Assembly: GCA_963736975.1 (NCBI GenBank)
Contig: CAVTQY010000001.1
Location: 2,356,001 to 2,420,000 of the forward strand
Direction of reading: 5' to 3'
DNA from: CAVTQY01 sp963736975
GTDB lineage: Bacteria; Pseudomonadota; Alphaproteobacteria; Acetobacterales; Acetobacteraceae
DNA length: 64,000 nt
In this document: piece after piece, positions 1 through 6,976 of the stretch
Numbering within the stretch: position 1 is the stretch's first letter
Layout: every line of letters starts with the position of its first letter
The notes under the pieces: generated by a model
What the model was told of the DNA's origin: nothing
What the model saw: only the letters and a program-made list of their open reading frames with translations
Database searches by the model: none
Program-made: the position numbers and the translations under genes

Positions 1-308
1 CCCACCGTATCCACCCGCCAGGCATAGTCGGTCGTCGTGGCGTTCAGCCTGACAACCGCGGAAGGCTGATCGACATAGCTCGCGAACACTTCGCGCAGCG
101 CACCCTGGCCCAAGGCAATGACTTCGACGAAGAAACGTGCGGCGATCGGCTGCGCCGGCGCGCTCCAGGTCAGCTTGACGTCCACCGGGCCACCTTGCGC
201 TGTGATCGTTGCACCGTCATCCGGCATCAGCGGAGCCACCGGCAACACCGGTGCCGCTGCCGTGAGAGCCAGCAGCAGCACTGTCAGACGTCGCGGGACG
301 GATCCCAC
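1..308 (-). CDS. Secreted protein with Ig/FnIII-like domain (cut by window edge)
   Basis: The frame opens with GTG at 308, one codon after the stop of the AAA+/SPOR gene, so the two are probably co-transcribed. The N-terminus has two arginines followed by a leucine- and alanine-rich stretch typical of a signal peptide. After that comes a region with the hydrophobic and aromatic spacing of a fibronectin III or Ig-like strand fold (LTWSAP, then FFVEV, then YAWRV). The gene leaves the window, so total length and any later domain are unknown. No function can be assigned; an envelope role alongside the SPOR protein is an inference from adjacency. Confidence 0.6.
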   Translation of the reverse strand, partial: MGSVPRRLTVLLLALTAAAPVLPVAPLMPDDGATITAQGGPVDVKLTWSAPAQPIAARFFVEVIALGQGALREVFASYVDQPSAVVRLNATTTDYAWRVDTV

Positions 309-311
309 CGG

Positions 312-1748
312 TCAGCCGGACGGCAAGGCGATCTCGATCGTGCCGGGCCGCGGCAGCCCCACATCCCGCGGCAGCCTGACTAGAGTCGCTGCACCGAAAT
401 CCTCGTGCAGGCGGCGCTCGAGCTGCGCCGCGGCCGCACTGTCCTGGGCGAAGAAGAACTTGATGCCGGGTTTCTCCGTCCGGCCCGGCACCGGGAACGG
501 TTCGCCGACCTCATAGCCTTCCGCCCGCATCGTTTGTGCCAATCGAGCGCCGCGCTCCGCGGCAGTCGTGTCGCCGCGCGTATAGGTCAGCACGACATGA
601 ACCAAAGGACCGGTCGGCAAGGCAGGGCTCTCCGGCCTGGCTTCCGACGCTTGGGGCTGCGTAGGTAGCCCTGTGTTCGATGGCGGTGACACCGGCTGCG
701 CGGCCGGGACGGCGGACACCGGAGCGGCGGGTACGGGAGACGAGGGTATGGCTGCAGCCGGTGCGGGAGCAGCGGGAACGGATTCGACGGGTACGGCAGG
801 AGCTGGAGCGGCCCCTGTCAAACGAGGTGCGGCGGGCGTTGTGGAGGCCTGTCTCAGTGGCTCCGGCGTACCCCCGGCTGTGGCACCGCTGACAGCGACC
901 GCGGCCCGATCGGCGACCATGGCAGGCGCCGGGACCTGTTCGTGGCGGATGACTTTGCTGCCCAGCATCAGAACCGCCGCGATGCTGGCCAGAGCCAAGA
1001 CGCCCACCGCCACAAGAGCTCGCCGGCCCCGAGGTGACGGTTCGTCAGCTTCCAGCGCGAACTCGTTGTCCACCCCTCCGTTCCGGATCGCGAGCGCCTG
1101 TTTGACATGCCCTGCGCTGACCCGTTTGGCCTTGTCCTCGGCCGCGACGTGCAAAGCTAGTCCGAGCAGAGCGTTCAACAAGCGCGGCACGCCATCGCAG
1201 TGCCCAACCAGCTTCCGGAGCGCAGCCTCGGACAGCATGTCGGCCGCATGGCCGAGCTGAGTCAGCCGTTCCAGCAAAAAGCCTCGGGCCGCATCCGGCG
1301 ACAGCGGCGAGAGTTCCACCATTAGCACGTCCGAGCAATGCTCGAAGCGCTCGCGTGATGCCGGCAACACGGCGAGAACGACGATCGCCTCGGGATCACG
1401 ACTCAGCTCGGCGAGGCGCGCCGCGCTCATGCGATCCGCTTCGTCCACCAACAGGATCTCGATCCCCGCGGTCTCGAGCGGCGCGTCGCCCGATTCGAGC
1501 AGTGCCGTGATGAAGCCGGATACGCGCAAAGTGCTCGCGAGATCGCGCAGCAGCGTCGTTTTGCCGGTCCCCGGCGCGCCAACCAGGACAACGATGCAAG
1601 GACCAGCCATGACGTGGTCCAGAATTCTACCCCGGGCCGCTTTCCACGCGGGGTGCGCAATCACGCGGGGCGAGCGGCCAAGCGGGTCGGACGGGTCCTT
1701 GCCGATCGGCAAAGCCGCTTGCTCCACGTCTGGGGCCGGCCTAATCAT
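312..1748 (-). CDS. ExeA-like AAA+ ATPase with TM helix and SPOR domain
   Basis: This 478-residue protein combines an N-terminal AAA+ ATPase (Walker A GAPGTGKTT near residues 58-66, Walker B ILLVDEAD near 98-105), one transmembrane helix near 243-265, a long Pro/Ala-rich linker, and a C-terminal SPOR-like domain from about 395. ExeA/GspA proteins have this plan: a cytoplasmic ATPase and a periplasmic peptidoglycan-binding part, helping large envelope complexes cross the wall. I chose the ATG at 1748, which has AAAGG upstream, over a longer frame to 1844 whose extra residues look like non-coding sequence. The AAA+ and topology calls are firm; the specific partner complex is unknown. Confidence 0.8.
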   Translation of the reverse strand: MIRPAPDVEQAALPIGKDPSDPLGRSPRVIAHPAWKAARGRILDHVMAGPCIVVLVGAPGTGKTTLLRDLASTLRVSGFITALLESGDAPLETAGIEILLVDEADRMSAARLAELSRDPEAIVVLAVLPASRERFEHCSDVLMVELSPLSPDAARGFLLERLTQLGHAADMLSEAALRKLVGHCDGVPRLLNALLGLALHVAAEDKAKRVSAGHVKQALAIRNGGVDNEFALEADEPSPRGRRALVAVGVLALASIAAVLMLGSKVIRHEQVPAPAMVADRAAVAVSGATAGGTPEPLRQASTTPAAPRLTGAAPAPAVPVESVPAAPAPAAAIPSSPVPAAPVSAVPAAQPVSPPSNTGLPTQPQASEARPESPALPTGPLVHVVLTYTRGDTTAAERGARLAQTMRAEGYEVGEPFPVPGRTEKPGIKFFFAQDSAAAAQLERRLHEDFGAATLVRLPRDVGLPRPGTIEIALPSG

Positions 1749-1888
1749 TTCGCGCCTTTCGCATTCCGGCGCCAAGCCGTCACCGCCCGGTCGCTCCGAA
1801 CTCGACGCATACGTTGGCAATAAGCGATAAATCTTTGGCCACAAGACAAGCTCCGGGTAAAGCCCGGCGCGGACTCAGCCCTTCGGGT

Positions 1889-2554
1889 TCAGCCGGCGAG
1901 ATGCAGCGGCGCCTCGGTACGGGCTTGCAGCGCATCCAGACTCAGCCCCGGCACCATGTCGATCACCATGAAGCCGCGCTCGGCCACTTCGAGCACCGCG
2001 AGGTTGGTATAGACGCGCTTGACCGCGCCCACCGCGGTCAACGGATAGGAGCAGCGGCGCACCAGCTTGGGCGTGCCGTCCTTCGTCGTGTGCTCCATCA
2101 TAACCCAGAGCCGCCTGGCGCCGGCTGCGAGGTCCATCGCCCCGCCCACAGCCGGTGCGGTGTCGTTCTCGCTCGTGGCCCAGTTGGCGATGTCGCCGTT
2201 TTCAGCCACCTGGAATGCGCCCAGCACGCACAGGTCGAGGTGCCCGCCGCGGATCATGGCGAAGCTGTCGGAGTGATGGCAGAAGCTCCCGCCCGGGCGC
2301 AGCGTCACGTGCTGCTTGCCGGCATTGATCAGCCACGGATCTATCCGGTCCTTCGGGGGCGCCGGCCCCATGCCGAGCACGCCGTTCTCGGAGTGAAAGA
2401 TCACCTCCCGCTCCATCGGCACGTGATCGGCCACGGCCGTCGGCATGCCGATGCCGAGATTGACGTACCACCCTTCCGGGATGTCGCGCGCCACGCGGGC
2501 GGCCATTTGCACGCGGCTAAGCGGCTTGATCTCGGCAATGGCAGTATCGGGCAT
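1889..2554 (-). CDS. scoB: 3-oxoacid CoA-transferase subunit B
   Basis: The 221-residue protein is the beta subunit of succinyl-CoA:3-ketoacid CoA-transferase, which moves CoA between succinate and acetoacetate. The glycine-rich NLGIGMPT segment lies near residues 32-39. The family motif SENG lies at 55-58, and its Glu56 is the expected catalytic residue that forms the acyl-CoA intermediate. The start at 2554 has GGAG seven bases upstream; an upstream extension to 2617 lacks family similarity. Its partner scoA is not adjacent: trpEG lies between them, ending 64 bases upstream. Whether scoB is transcribed with trpEG or from its own promoter cannot be told. Confidence 0.92.
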   Translation of the reverse strand: MPDTAIAEIKPLSRVQMAARVARDIPEGWYVNLGIGMPTAVADHVPMEREVIFHSENGVLGMGPAPPKDRIDPWLINAGKQHVTLRPGGSFCHHSDSFAMIRGGHLDLCVLGAFQVAENGDIANWATSENDTAPAVGGAMDLAAGARRLWVMMEHTTKDGTPKLVRRCSYPLTAVGAVKRVYTNLAVLEVAERGFMVIDMVPGLSLDALQARTEAPLHLAG

Positions 2555-2618
2555 GGGCGCTTCTCCGCGTTCGGGCAGCGGTGGATCACCGTAAGCCAGG
2601 CGGAGCCTGCGGTCCATG

Positions 2619-4814
2619 TCACGAAGCCATCTCCGCGGGCCGCCGCACGATCACCGATCGGCCGTCATCTGGGACGGGCAGTTGTGAAAGCGTGTTCTCG
2701 ATCAAACGAAGACCCAGCGCAGCCGCGGTCAGCACCAACTCCGGGTGAAACTGCACCGCCTGCATCGGTAGACTGACATGCTCGACGGCCATGACCACCC
2801 CGTCCGCGGTATCCGCGGTAACGCGCAACGCTCGCGGCAGATCGCCGCGGCGTGCGTGCAGCGAGTGGTAGCGGCCGACCGCGAACCGCGCCGGCAGTCC
2901 CTCGAACAATCGTCCGCCATGCACGCACACCTCTGATTGCTTACCGTGCATCGGCGCCAACAACTGTTCGAGCCCGCCGCCGAGCCATTCGACCATCCCT
3001 TGCAGACCGAGGCATACGCCGAACGTGGGCAAGGCGCGCCGCCGCAACAGGGTCAGGGTTTCGGTCATCGCGAAATCATCGGGTCTTCCGGGACCCGGAG
3101 ACAGCACAACGAGATCGGCAAGCCTCCCTTCAGCCAGTTCGGCGCGGGCAAGATCAGGCCGCAACGTGCGGACCTCCGCCCCGGCGGCGCGGTAGTAGCC
3201 GGCCAGGGTGTGGACGAAACTATCCTCGTGATCCACCAACAGCACGTGCGCGCCGCGCGCCGGCTTCGCCGGAACCGGTGGTAGCGCGCGTGACGGGACC
3301 GCCCCGGCGATCGCGGTGACCATCGCCGCGGCCTTAAGTCTCGTTTCAGCCTCCTCCTCGGTCGGATCACTGTCGTGCAGCAGGGTGGCACCGGCCCTTA
3401 CTTCGGCGATGCCCGCCTGCATGCGGATCGTCCGCAGCGTCAGACCGGTGTTCATGTTGCCATCGAAGGTGACGCCGCCGATCGCCCCGCCGTACCAGCG
3501 GCGCGCGCTCTTTTCTTCCGCTTCAATGAAGCGGATCGCCCACCGCTTGGGCGCGCCGGTGACCGTGACGGCCCAGGCATGGCTGAGAAAACCATCGAGC
3601 GCATCGAATTCCGGACGCAGCACACCCTCGACATGGTCCACCGTGTGGATCAGGCGCGAATAAAGTTCTATCTGGCGACGGCCGATCACCCGCACGCTGC
3701 CGGCCTCGCACAACCGGGATTTGTCGTTGCGGTCAACATCCGTGCACATCGTCAGCTCCGCCTCGTCCTTGGCCGAGTTGAGCAACTCGCGGATGCGCTC
3801 GGCGTCCTCCAGCGCGTCGGCGCCACGGCGGATCGTGCCGGAGATCGGACAGGTCTCGATCCTGCGCCCGGCGACGCGCACGAACATTTCGGGTGACGCC
3901 GCTACCAGGAACTCGCCGTCCCCAAGGTTCATGAGCGCGCCGTAGGGTGCCGGATTGGCGCGGCTCAGCCGGTCGAAGACGGCACTCGGGGCATCCGCGC
4001 AAGGGGTGGCGAAAAGCTGGCCCGGCACGACCTCGAACAGGTCGCCGCGGGCGAAAGCGGCGCGAGCGCGCTCGACCAGCGCGGCGTATTCACCCGGCGC
4101 GTGGTCGCTCTCCGGCGGCGTGGTATTGTCGGGCGTCGGTCGGTACGGCATCGCCGCCGTGGCCCGGGGCAGGCCGGCCGTGGTGCGGTCGCCAATGACG
4201 AACTCGTAACAATGGCGTTCCGCTACCTGGCGCAGATGATCGACCACCAGCAGTTCATCCGGCTGGAACAGCACCAGATCGCGTTGATCAGCCGCGCGTG
4301 GCAGGTGCAGCGGCATCGGCTCGAACTGGAACACGAGGTCGTAACCGAAAGCGCCGTAGAGACCGAGTTGCTGGTCCTGCGCCGAAGCGAACAAGGCAAT
4401 AATGGCGCGCAGCACGCTGAAGATGCTGGGCTGGCGGCTCCGCTGCTCTTCGGGGAAACGGACCCCCGGCGGATGCACGCCGCCTTCGAGACGGGTGGGC
4501 TGCACGCGCAGCGCCGCGACGGCCCCCGTCGTGCGCAGGGTCGCGGCGATGGCGTCGAGCAGAACCTCGCCGCGCGGGTTGAGCGCCTCGATGACGAAAT
4601 GGCGCCCACACGCGGTCAGCATCAGTGGCGGATCACTGAACCCGATATCCCATCTGGTGTAACGACCGGGGTAATCGAAGCGGGACGACAGCAACACGCC
4701 GCGCTGCCGATCGAGCAGGGTCGCGAGAGAAGCTGTATCGCCGGGGTAGGCGAGGGGATGGACCGTGCGGTGAATGTCGATGCCGCCGGCGGTCTTATAG
4801 TGGTCTTGCAGCAT
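2619..4814 (-). CDS. trpEG: Fused anthranilate synthase TrpE-TrpG
   Basis: This 731-residue single chain makes anthranilate from chorismate and glutamine, the first step of tryptophan synthesis. Residues 1 to about 515 are the TrpE-type chorismate-binding domain, with late conserved blocks such as FLSHAWAVTVTGAPK. From about 523 follows a class-I glutamine amidotransferase domain with LSPGPGRP, the nucleophile Cys near 600 in GVCLGLQG, and the His-Glu pair near 691 in FHPE. Fused TrpE(G) enzymes are known from rhizobia and Azospirillum. The gene lies between scoA and scoB and is preceded by a leader peptide and attenuator, so tryptophan starvation probably raises its expression. Confidence 0.95.
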   Translation of the reverse strand: MLQDHYKTAGGIDIHRTVHPLAYPGDTASLATLLDRQRGVLLSSRFDYPGRYTRWDIGFSDPPLMLTACGRHFVIEALNPRGEVLLDAIAATLRTTGAVAALRVQPTRLEGGVHPPGVRFPEEQRSRQPSIFSVLRAIIALFASAQDQQLGLYGAFGYDLVFQFEPMPLHLPRAADQRDLVLFQPDELLVVDHLRQVAERHCYEFVIGDRTTAGLPRATAAMPYRPTPDNTTPPESDHAPGEYAALVERARAAFARGDLFEVVPGQLFATPCADAPSAVFDRLSRANPAPYGALMNLGDGEFLVAASPEMFVRVAGRRIETCPISGTIRRGADALEDAERIRELLNSAKDEAELTMCTDVDRNDKSRLCEAGSVRVIGRRQIELYSRLIHTVDHVEGVLRPEFDALDGFLSHAWAVTVTGAPKRWAIRFIEAEEKSARRWYGGAIGGVTFDGNMNTGLTLRTIRMQAGIAEVRAGATLLHDSDPTEEEAETRLKAAAMVTAIAGAVPSRALPPVPAKPARGAHVLLVDHEDSFVHTLAGYYRAAGAEVRTLRPDLARAELAEGRLADLVVLSPGPGRPDDFAMTETLTLLRRRALPTFGVCLGLQGMVEWLGGGLEQLLAPMHGKQSEVCVHGGRLFEGLPARFAVGRYHSLHARRGDLPRALRVTADTADGVVMAVEHVSLPMQAVQFHPELVLTAAALGLRLIENTLSQLPVPDDGRSVIVRRPAEMAS

Positions 4815-4863
4815 GGGAACAACTCCGGAAAGCGGTCGTCCCGGAGTCGAGTTGCGTGCGTCC

Positions 4864-4930
4864 GCGGAAAAACGAAAGCCGCCCCGAACCCGGGACGGCC
4901 TGGTGAAAGATCACGGCTGGCCGCCCGCGG
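4864..4930 (-). terminator. trp attenuator (alternative antiterminator/terminator stems)
   Basis: In the minus-strand RNA the leader Trp codons contain GGCUGG (4951-4946), which can pair with CCAGCC (4920-4915). The overlapping GGGCGGCC (4926-4919) can instead pair with GGCCGUCC (4900-4893) to form an antiterminator. That antiterminator excludes the terminator stem GCCGUCCC/GGGGCGGC (4899-4892 with 4885-4878), which is followed by UUUCGUUUUU (4877-4868). All four attenuator strands are therefore visible in order. Ribosome stalling on the Trp codons would favour read-through into trpEG. Confidence 0.9.
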
Positions 4931-4975
4931 TTACACGGGCCACCACCAGCCTGCGGTGAAGGCGAACGAGTGCAT
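4931..4975 (-). CDS. trpL: trp leader peptide with three consecutive Trp codons
   Basis: A 14-codon ORF encodes MHSFAFTAGWWWPV and lies just upstream of the trp attenuator and trpEG. Three adjacent Trp codons near the end are the mark of a ribosome-mediated attenuation leader. The Sinorhizobium meliloti trpL peptide is also 14 residues with three consecutive Trp codons. No strong Shine-Dalgarno precedes this ATG, but the predicted promoter would place the transcription start at or next to it, so the leader may be translated as a leaderless mRNA. Confidence 0.88.
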   Translation of the reverse strand: MHSFAFTAGWWWPV

Positions 4976-4982
4976 CACCCGT

Positions 4983-5011
4983 AGCGTATCAGCAGGGGTG
5001 GCCGCGGGCAA
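4983..5011 (-). promoter_or_regulatory. Predicted sigma-70 promoter for trpL-trpEG
   Basis: A TTGCCC box (5011-5006) is separated by 17 bases from TACGCT (4988-4983), in the gap between scoA and trpL. The distance from the -10 box to the leader ATG is seven bases, which predicts initiation on or beside the A of the ATG. The boxes are imperfect matches, so this is a prediction from spacing and context. Confidence 0.5.
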
Positions 5012-5028
5012 CACCGTGTTGCGGCCGT

Positions 5029-5712
5029 TCAGAAGCCCGACGGATCGCCGTACGGGACGTGCAGCACCCGGTTGACGAAAATCCCCGGCGTGTGCACGTG
5101 GTCCGGGTCGATCTCGGCCAGCTCCTTTATATGCTGGGACTGCACGATGGTCAGCCGGGCCGCCATCGCCATCACCGGGTTGAAGTTCCGCCCGGATTTT
5201 CGATACGTCAGGTTGCCCCAGCGGTCGGCCTCCCACGCCTCGACCAGCGCCACATCGCCGGGCAGAGCCTTTTCCGCGACATACATCCGGCCGTCGATTT
5301 CCCGGGTCTCCTTGCCTATTGCCATCCTCGTGCCCACGCCCGTGGCGGTGAAGAACAGCGGAATACCCGCGCCGGCGGCGTGCATCCGTCCGGCGAGGGT
5401 TCCTTGCGGCACGATCTCGAGCTCGATTTTCCCGGCGCGGTAAAGTGTCTCGAATACGACGGGATCAGAGGAGCGCGGGAAGGAGCAGATGATCTTGCGC
5501 ACGCGGCCGAGGTCCATCAGCCGCGCGAGGCCGACCCGCCCGACCCCGGCGTTGTTGCAGGCGACTGTGAGATCCTTGGCGCCCTGCTCGATCAGGCCGT
5601 CGATCAGGGCGTTGGGTTGCCCGACGGCGCCGAAGCCGCCGATCAGCACGGTCGAGCCGTCCTTGATGCTCTCCATGGCTTCGGCCATCGAGCGGACGAT
5701 CTTGTCGATCAT
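5029..5712 (-). CDS. scoA: 3-oxoacid CoA-transferase subunit A
   Basis: The 227-residue alpha subunit of succinyl-CoA:3-ketoacid CoA-transferase carries the CoA-transferase motif GGFGAVGQP at residues 25-33 and ends in the family-typical VLHVPYGDP region. It should pair with ScoB, encoded about 2.5 kb downstream. The ATG at 5712 is preceded by GAGGGG and matches the usual start of the family; the longer open frame upstream to 6000 is non-coding extension. The trp promoter and attenuator begin only 17 bases beyond its stop, so scoA is probably transcribed separately from trpEG. Confidence 0.92.
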   Translation of the reverse strand: MIDKIVRSMAEAMESIKDGSTVLIGGFGAVGQPNALIDGLIEQGAKDLTVACNNAGVGRVGLARLMDLGRVRKIICSFPRSSDPVVFETLYRAGKIELEIVPQGTLAGRMHAAGAGIPLFFTATGVGTRMAIGKETREIDGRMYVAEKALPGDVALVEAWEADRWGNLTYRKSGRNFNPVMAMAARLTIVQSQHIKELAEIDPDHVHTPGIFVNRVLHVPYGDPSGF

Positions 5713-5804
5713 GCGCCGTGTTTCCCCTCTTCGCCGGGGAATGTCAGCCGATTGCGCGAAGCGCGCAACGCCTGCCGGTGATGATCGGAGCCCGGGTTGG
5801 GCTT

Positions 5805-6227
5805 TCAGCGCCCGAGTAGCTCGGCGTTCTTCGACCAGACCATGGCGCGACGAATCTCGGAGTCCTCGCCCTTGCGGCGATGGTCTCGCGGGCCCGGCCG
5901 CTCCCGCGGCGGTACGTCGAGGCGCAGTACCAGGCGATCGGCCAACACATCCAGATTCTTCGTCGCCCGTCGCGGCAGCGGGATGCCCACACGGGAGCAA
6001 TAAGCGACCAGCAGCGCGACCAGCCCTTCGGAGCTCACGGTGACCGTCTCACCTGTCCGCCCGGATTCAGCACCGAAGACGATAATCCGCTCATCGGGAC
6101 GGAACTGGACTACGGCGTAACTGTCCTGGTTCAGGCCGAGCGCTCTCGCCAGGCGCGGCACCGCCTGGACGGCGCACCGGACCTCGGCAGCATCGAACGT
6201 AACGATACGCGACTCCGAAACGGCCAT
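5805..6227 (-). CDS. Uncharacterised 140-residue protein
   Basis: The ATG at 6227 has GGGAG upstream and opens a 140-residue soluble protein with no signal peptide or membrane helix. The first 100 residues look folded, with alternating hydrophobic strands. The last 40 are rich in Arg, Pro and charged residues. I do not recognise a family. It lies 92 bases upstream of scoA on the same strand, so co-transcription is possible. A strong bidirectional hairpin terminator lies about 97 bases upstream of its start. Confidence 0.6.
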   Translation of the reverse strand: MAVSESRIVTFDAAEVRCAVQAVPRLARALGLNQDSYAVVQFRPDERIIVFGAESGRTGETVTVSSEGLVALLVAYCSRVGIPLPRRATKNLDVLADRLVLRLDVPPRERPGPRDHRRKGEDSEIRRAMVWSKNAELLGR

Positions 6228-6323
6228 GGATGGCTCCCGACCGGCCCGGACACGAGCCGTGCTTGGTGCCTCAACTCCCACCGCGGAATGAAGGAAGCGC
6301 TAACGAGCAGGGCCGCGATAAAG

Positions 6324-6356
6324 AAAAGCCGGCCAGGGCAGGCCTGGCCGGCTTTT
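6324..6356. terminator. Bidirectional intrinsic terminator
   Basis: A perfect 14-bp inverted repeat (6324-6337 and 6343-6356) with a five-base loop has an AAAA flank on one side and TTTT on the other, so it can terminate transcription from both strands. It separates the scoA-side genes from the small-ORF region to the right. Confidence 0.85.
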
Positions 6357-6370
6357 CGGAGGTTCCAACC

Positions 6371-6529
6371 ATGACCACACATGGCTGGCGCCTGCCGCTC
6401 ATCTTGGTGGTCCTGATCGTGAAGGTCAAGATTTCGCGTTGGGAAGAAACGCTAGGCGCCGCCCGGCCCGGGCTCGTTTTAGGCTTGGCCGGGCACCTCC
6501 ATTCTATCCCACCTCCACTGCGGTGTTGA
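6371..6529 (+). CDS. Candidate small hydrophobic protein (52 residues)
   Basis: The ORF begins 14 bases after the bidirectional terminator, with GGAGG eight bases before the ATG. Residues 7-18 are a short run of hydrophobic side chains (LPLILVVLIV), followed by the charged KVKISRWEE. The composition resembles small membrane peptides or an ilv-type leader, but no branched-chain amino acid genes follow. Its 3' end overlaps another small ORF on the opposite strand. With no homologue in view, coding status is uncertain. Confidence 0.3.
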   Translation: MTTHGWRLPLILVVLIVKVKISRWEETLGAARPGLVLGLAGHLHSIPPPLRC

Positions 6530-6577
6530 AAAGCTCACCGGCGTCGAGGTGATACTGCGCACTTCGGAAACAGGCAT
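6479..6577 (-). CDS. Candidate micro-ORF (32 residues)
   Basis: A perfect AGGAGG stands six bases upstream of the ATG at 6577. The encoded 32 residues are rich in Ser, Thr and Val and contain QWRWDRME. No family is recognised. It overlaps the 3' end of the small plus-strand ORF. The Shine-Dalgarno is the only positive evidence. Confidence 0.25.
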   Translation of the reverse strand: MPVSEVRSITSTPVSFSTPQWRWDRMEVPGQA

Positions 6578-6650
6578 TTTTGCCTCCTACGGACGGAGAC
6601 CGGCAGGGTCGCGTGTCACCCTTCCAGTGCGAAGGAGACGCTAATGCTGG

Positions 6651-6911
6651 TTAGTCGGCAGCCGAGAGGAGACGCTCGGTTTCCTGCAGGATTGCGGCGG
6701 CGAGCCCCTGACCTTCCGCTCCCGCCTGGCGTGCGAGGCCAAGCGCATGCAGTTCTTCGGCGACAGCGCCAGCCGCATCAGGCCAGGGCATGCGGTCGGT
6801 CGCACGCAGGCGCGCGAGCAACTCCCGCAACTCAGTCAGCGGGTCAGTTGGCGGTTCCGTGGTCGCCTCCGGGGCGAATAGGTCGGGCTGGCCGGGGCCG
6901 AATCGGGACAT
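6651..6911 (-). CDS. Uncharacterised small protein
   Basis: The 86-residue product has no signal peptide or membrane segment. It starts with a Gly/Pro-containing segment (SRFGPGQPDLF) and continues with an amphipathic, Ala/Leu/Glu-rich helical region to the end. An ATG five codons further upstream (6926) is equally possible. The gene is divergent from the broken restriction-modification gene at 6977, and its function is unknown. Confidence 0.5.
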   Translation of the reverse strand: MSRFGPGQPDLFAPEATTEPPTDPLTELRELLARLRATDRMPWPDAAGAVAEELHALGLARQAGAEGQGLAAAILQETERLLSAAD

Positions 6912-6976
6912 GCTGCATGATACCATCCCGCTGAGGAGTTGCCGAACGTGGCTCCGTGCGCTCAGGATAACGAGTC

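Noticed and set aside
6371..6529. ilv-type attenuator leader (hydrophobic L/I/V run)
   Set aside because: No branched-chain amino acid genes follow on the plus strand, and the terminator lies before the ORF, not after it.
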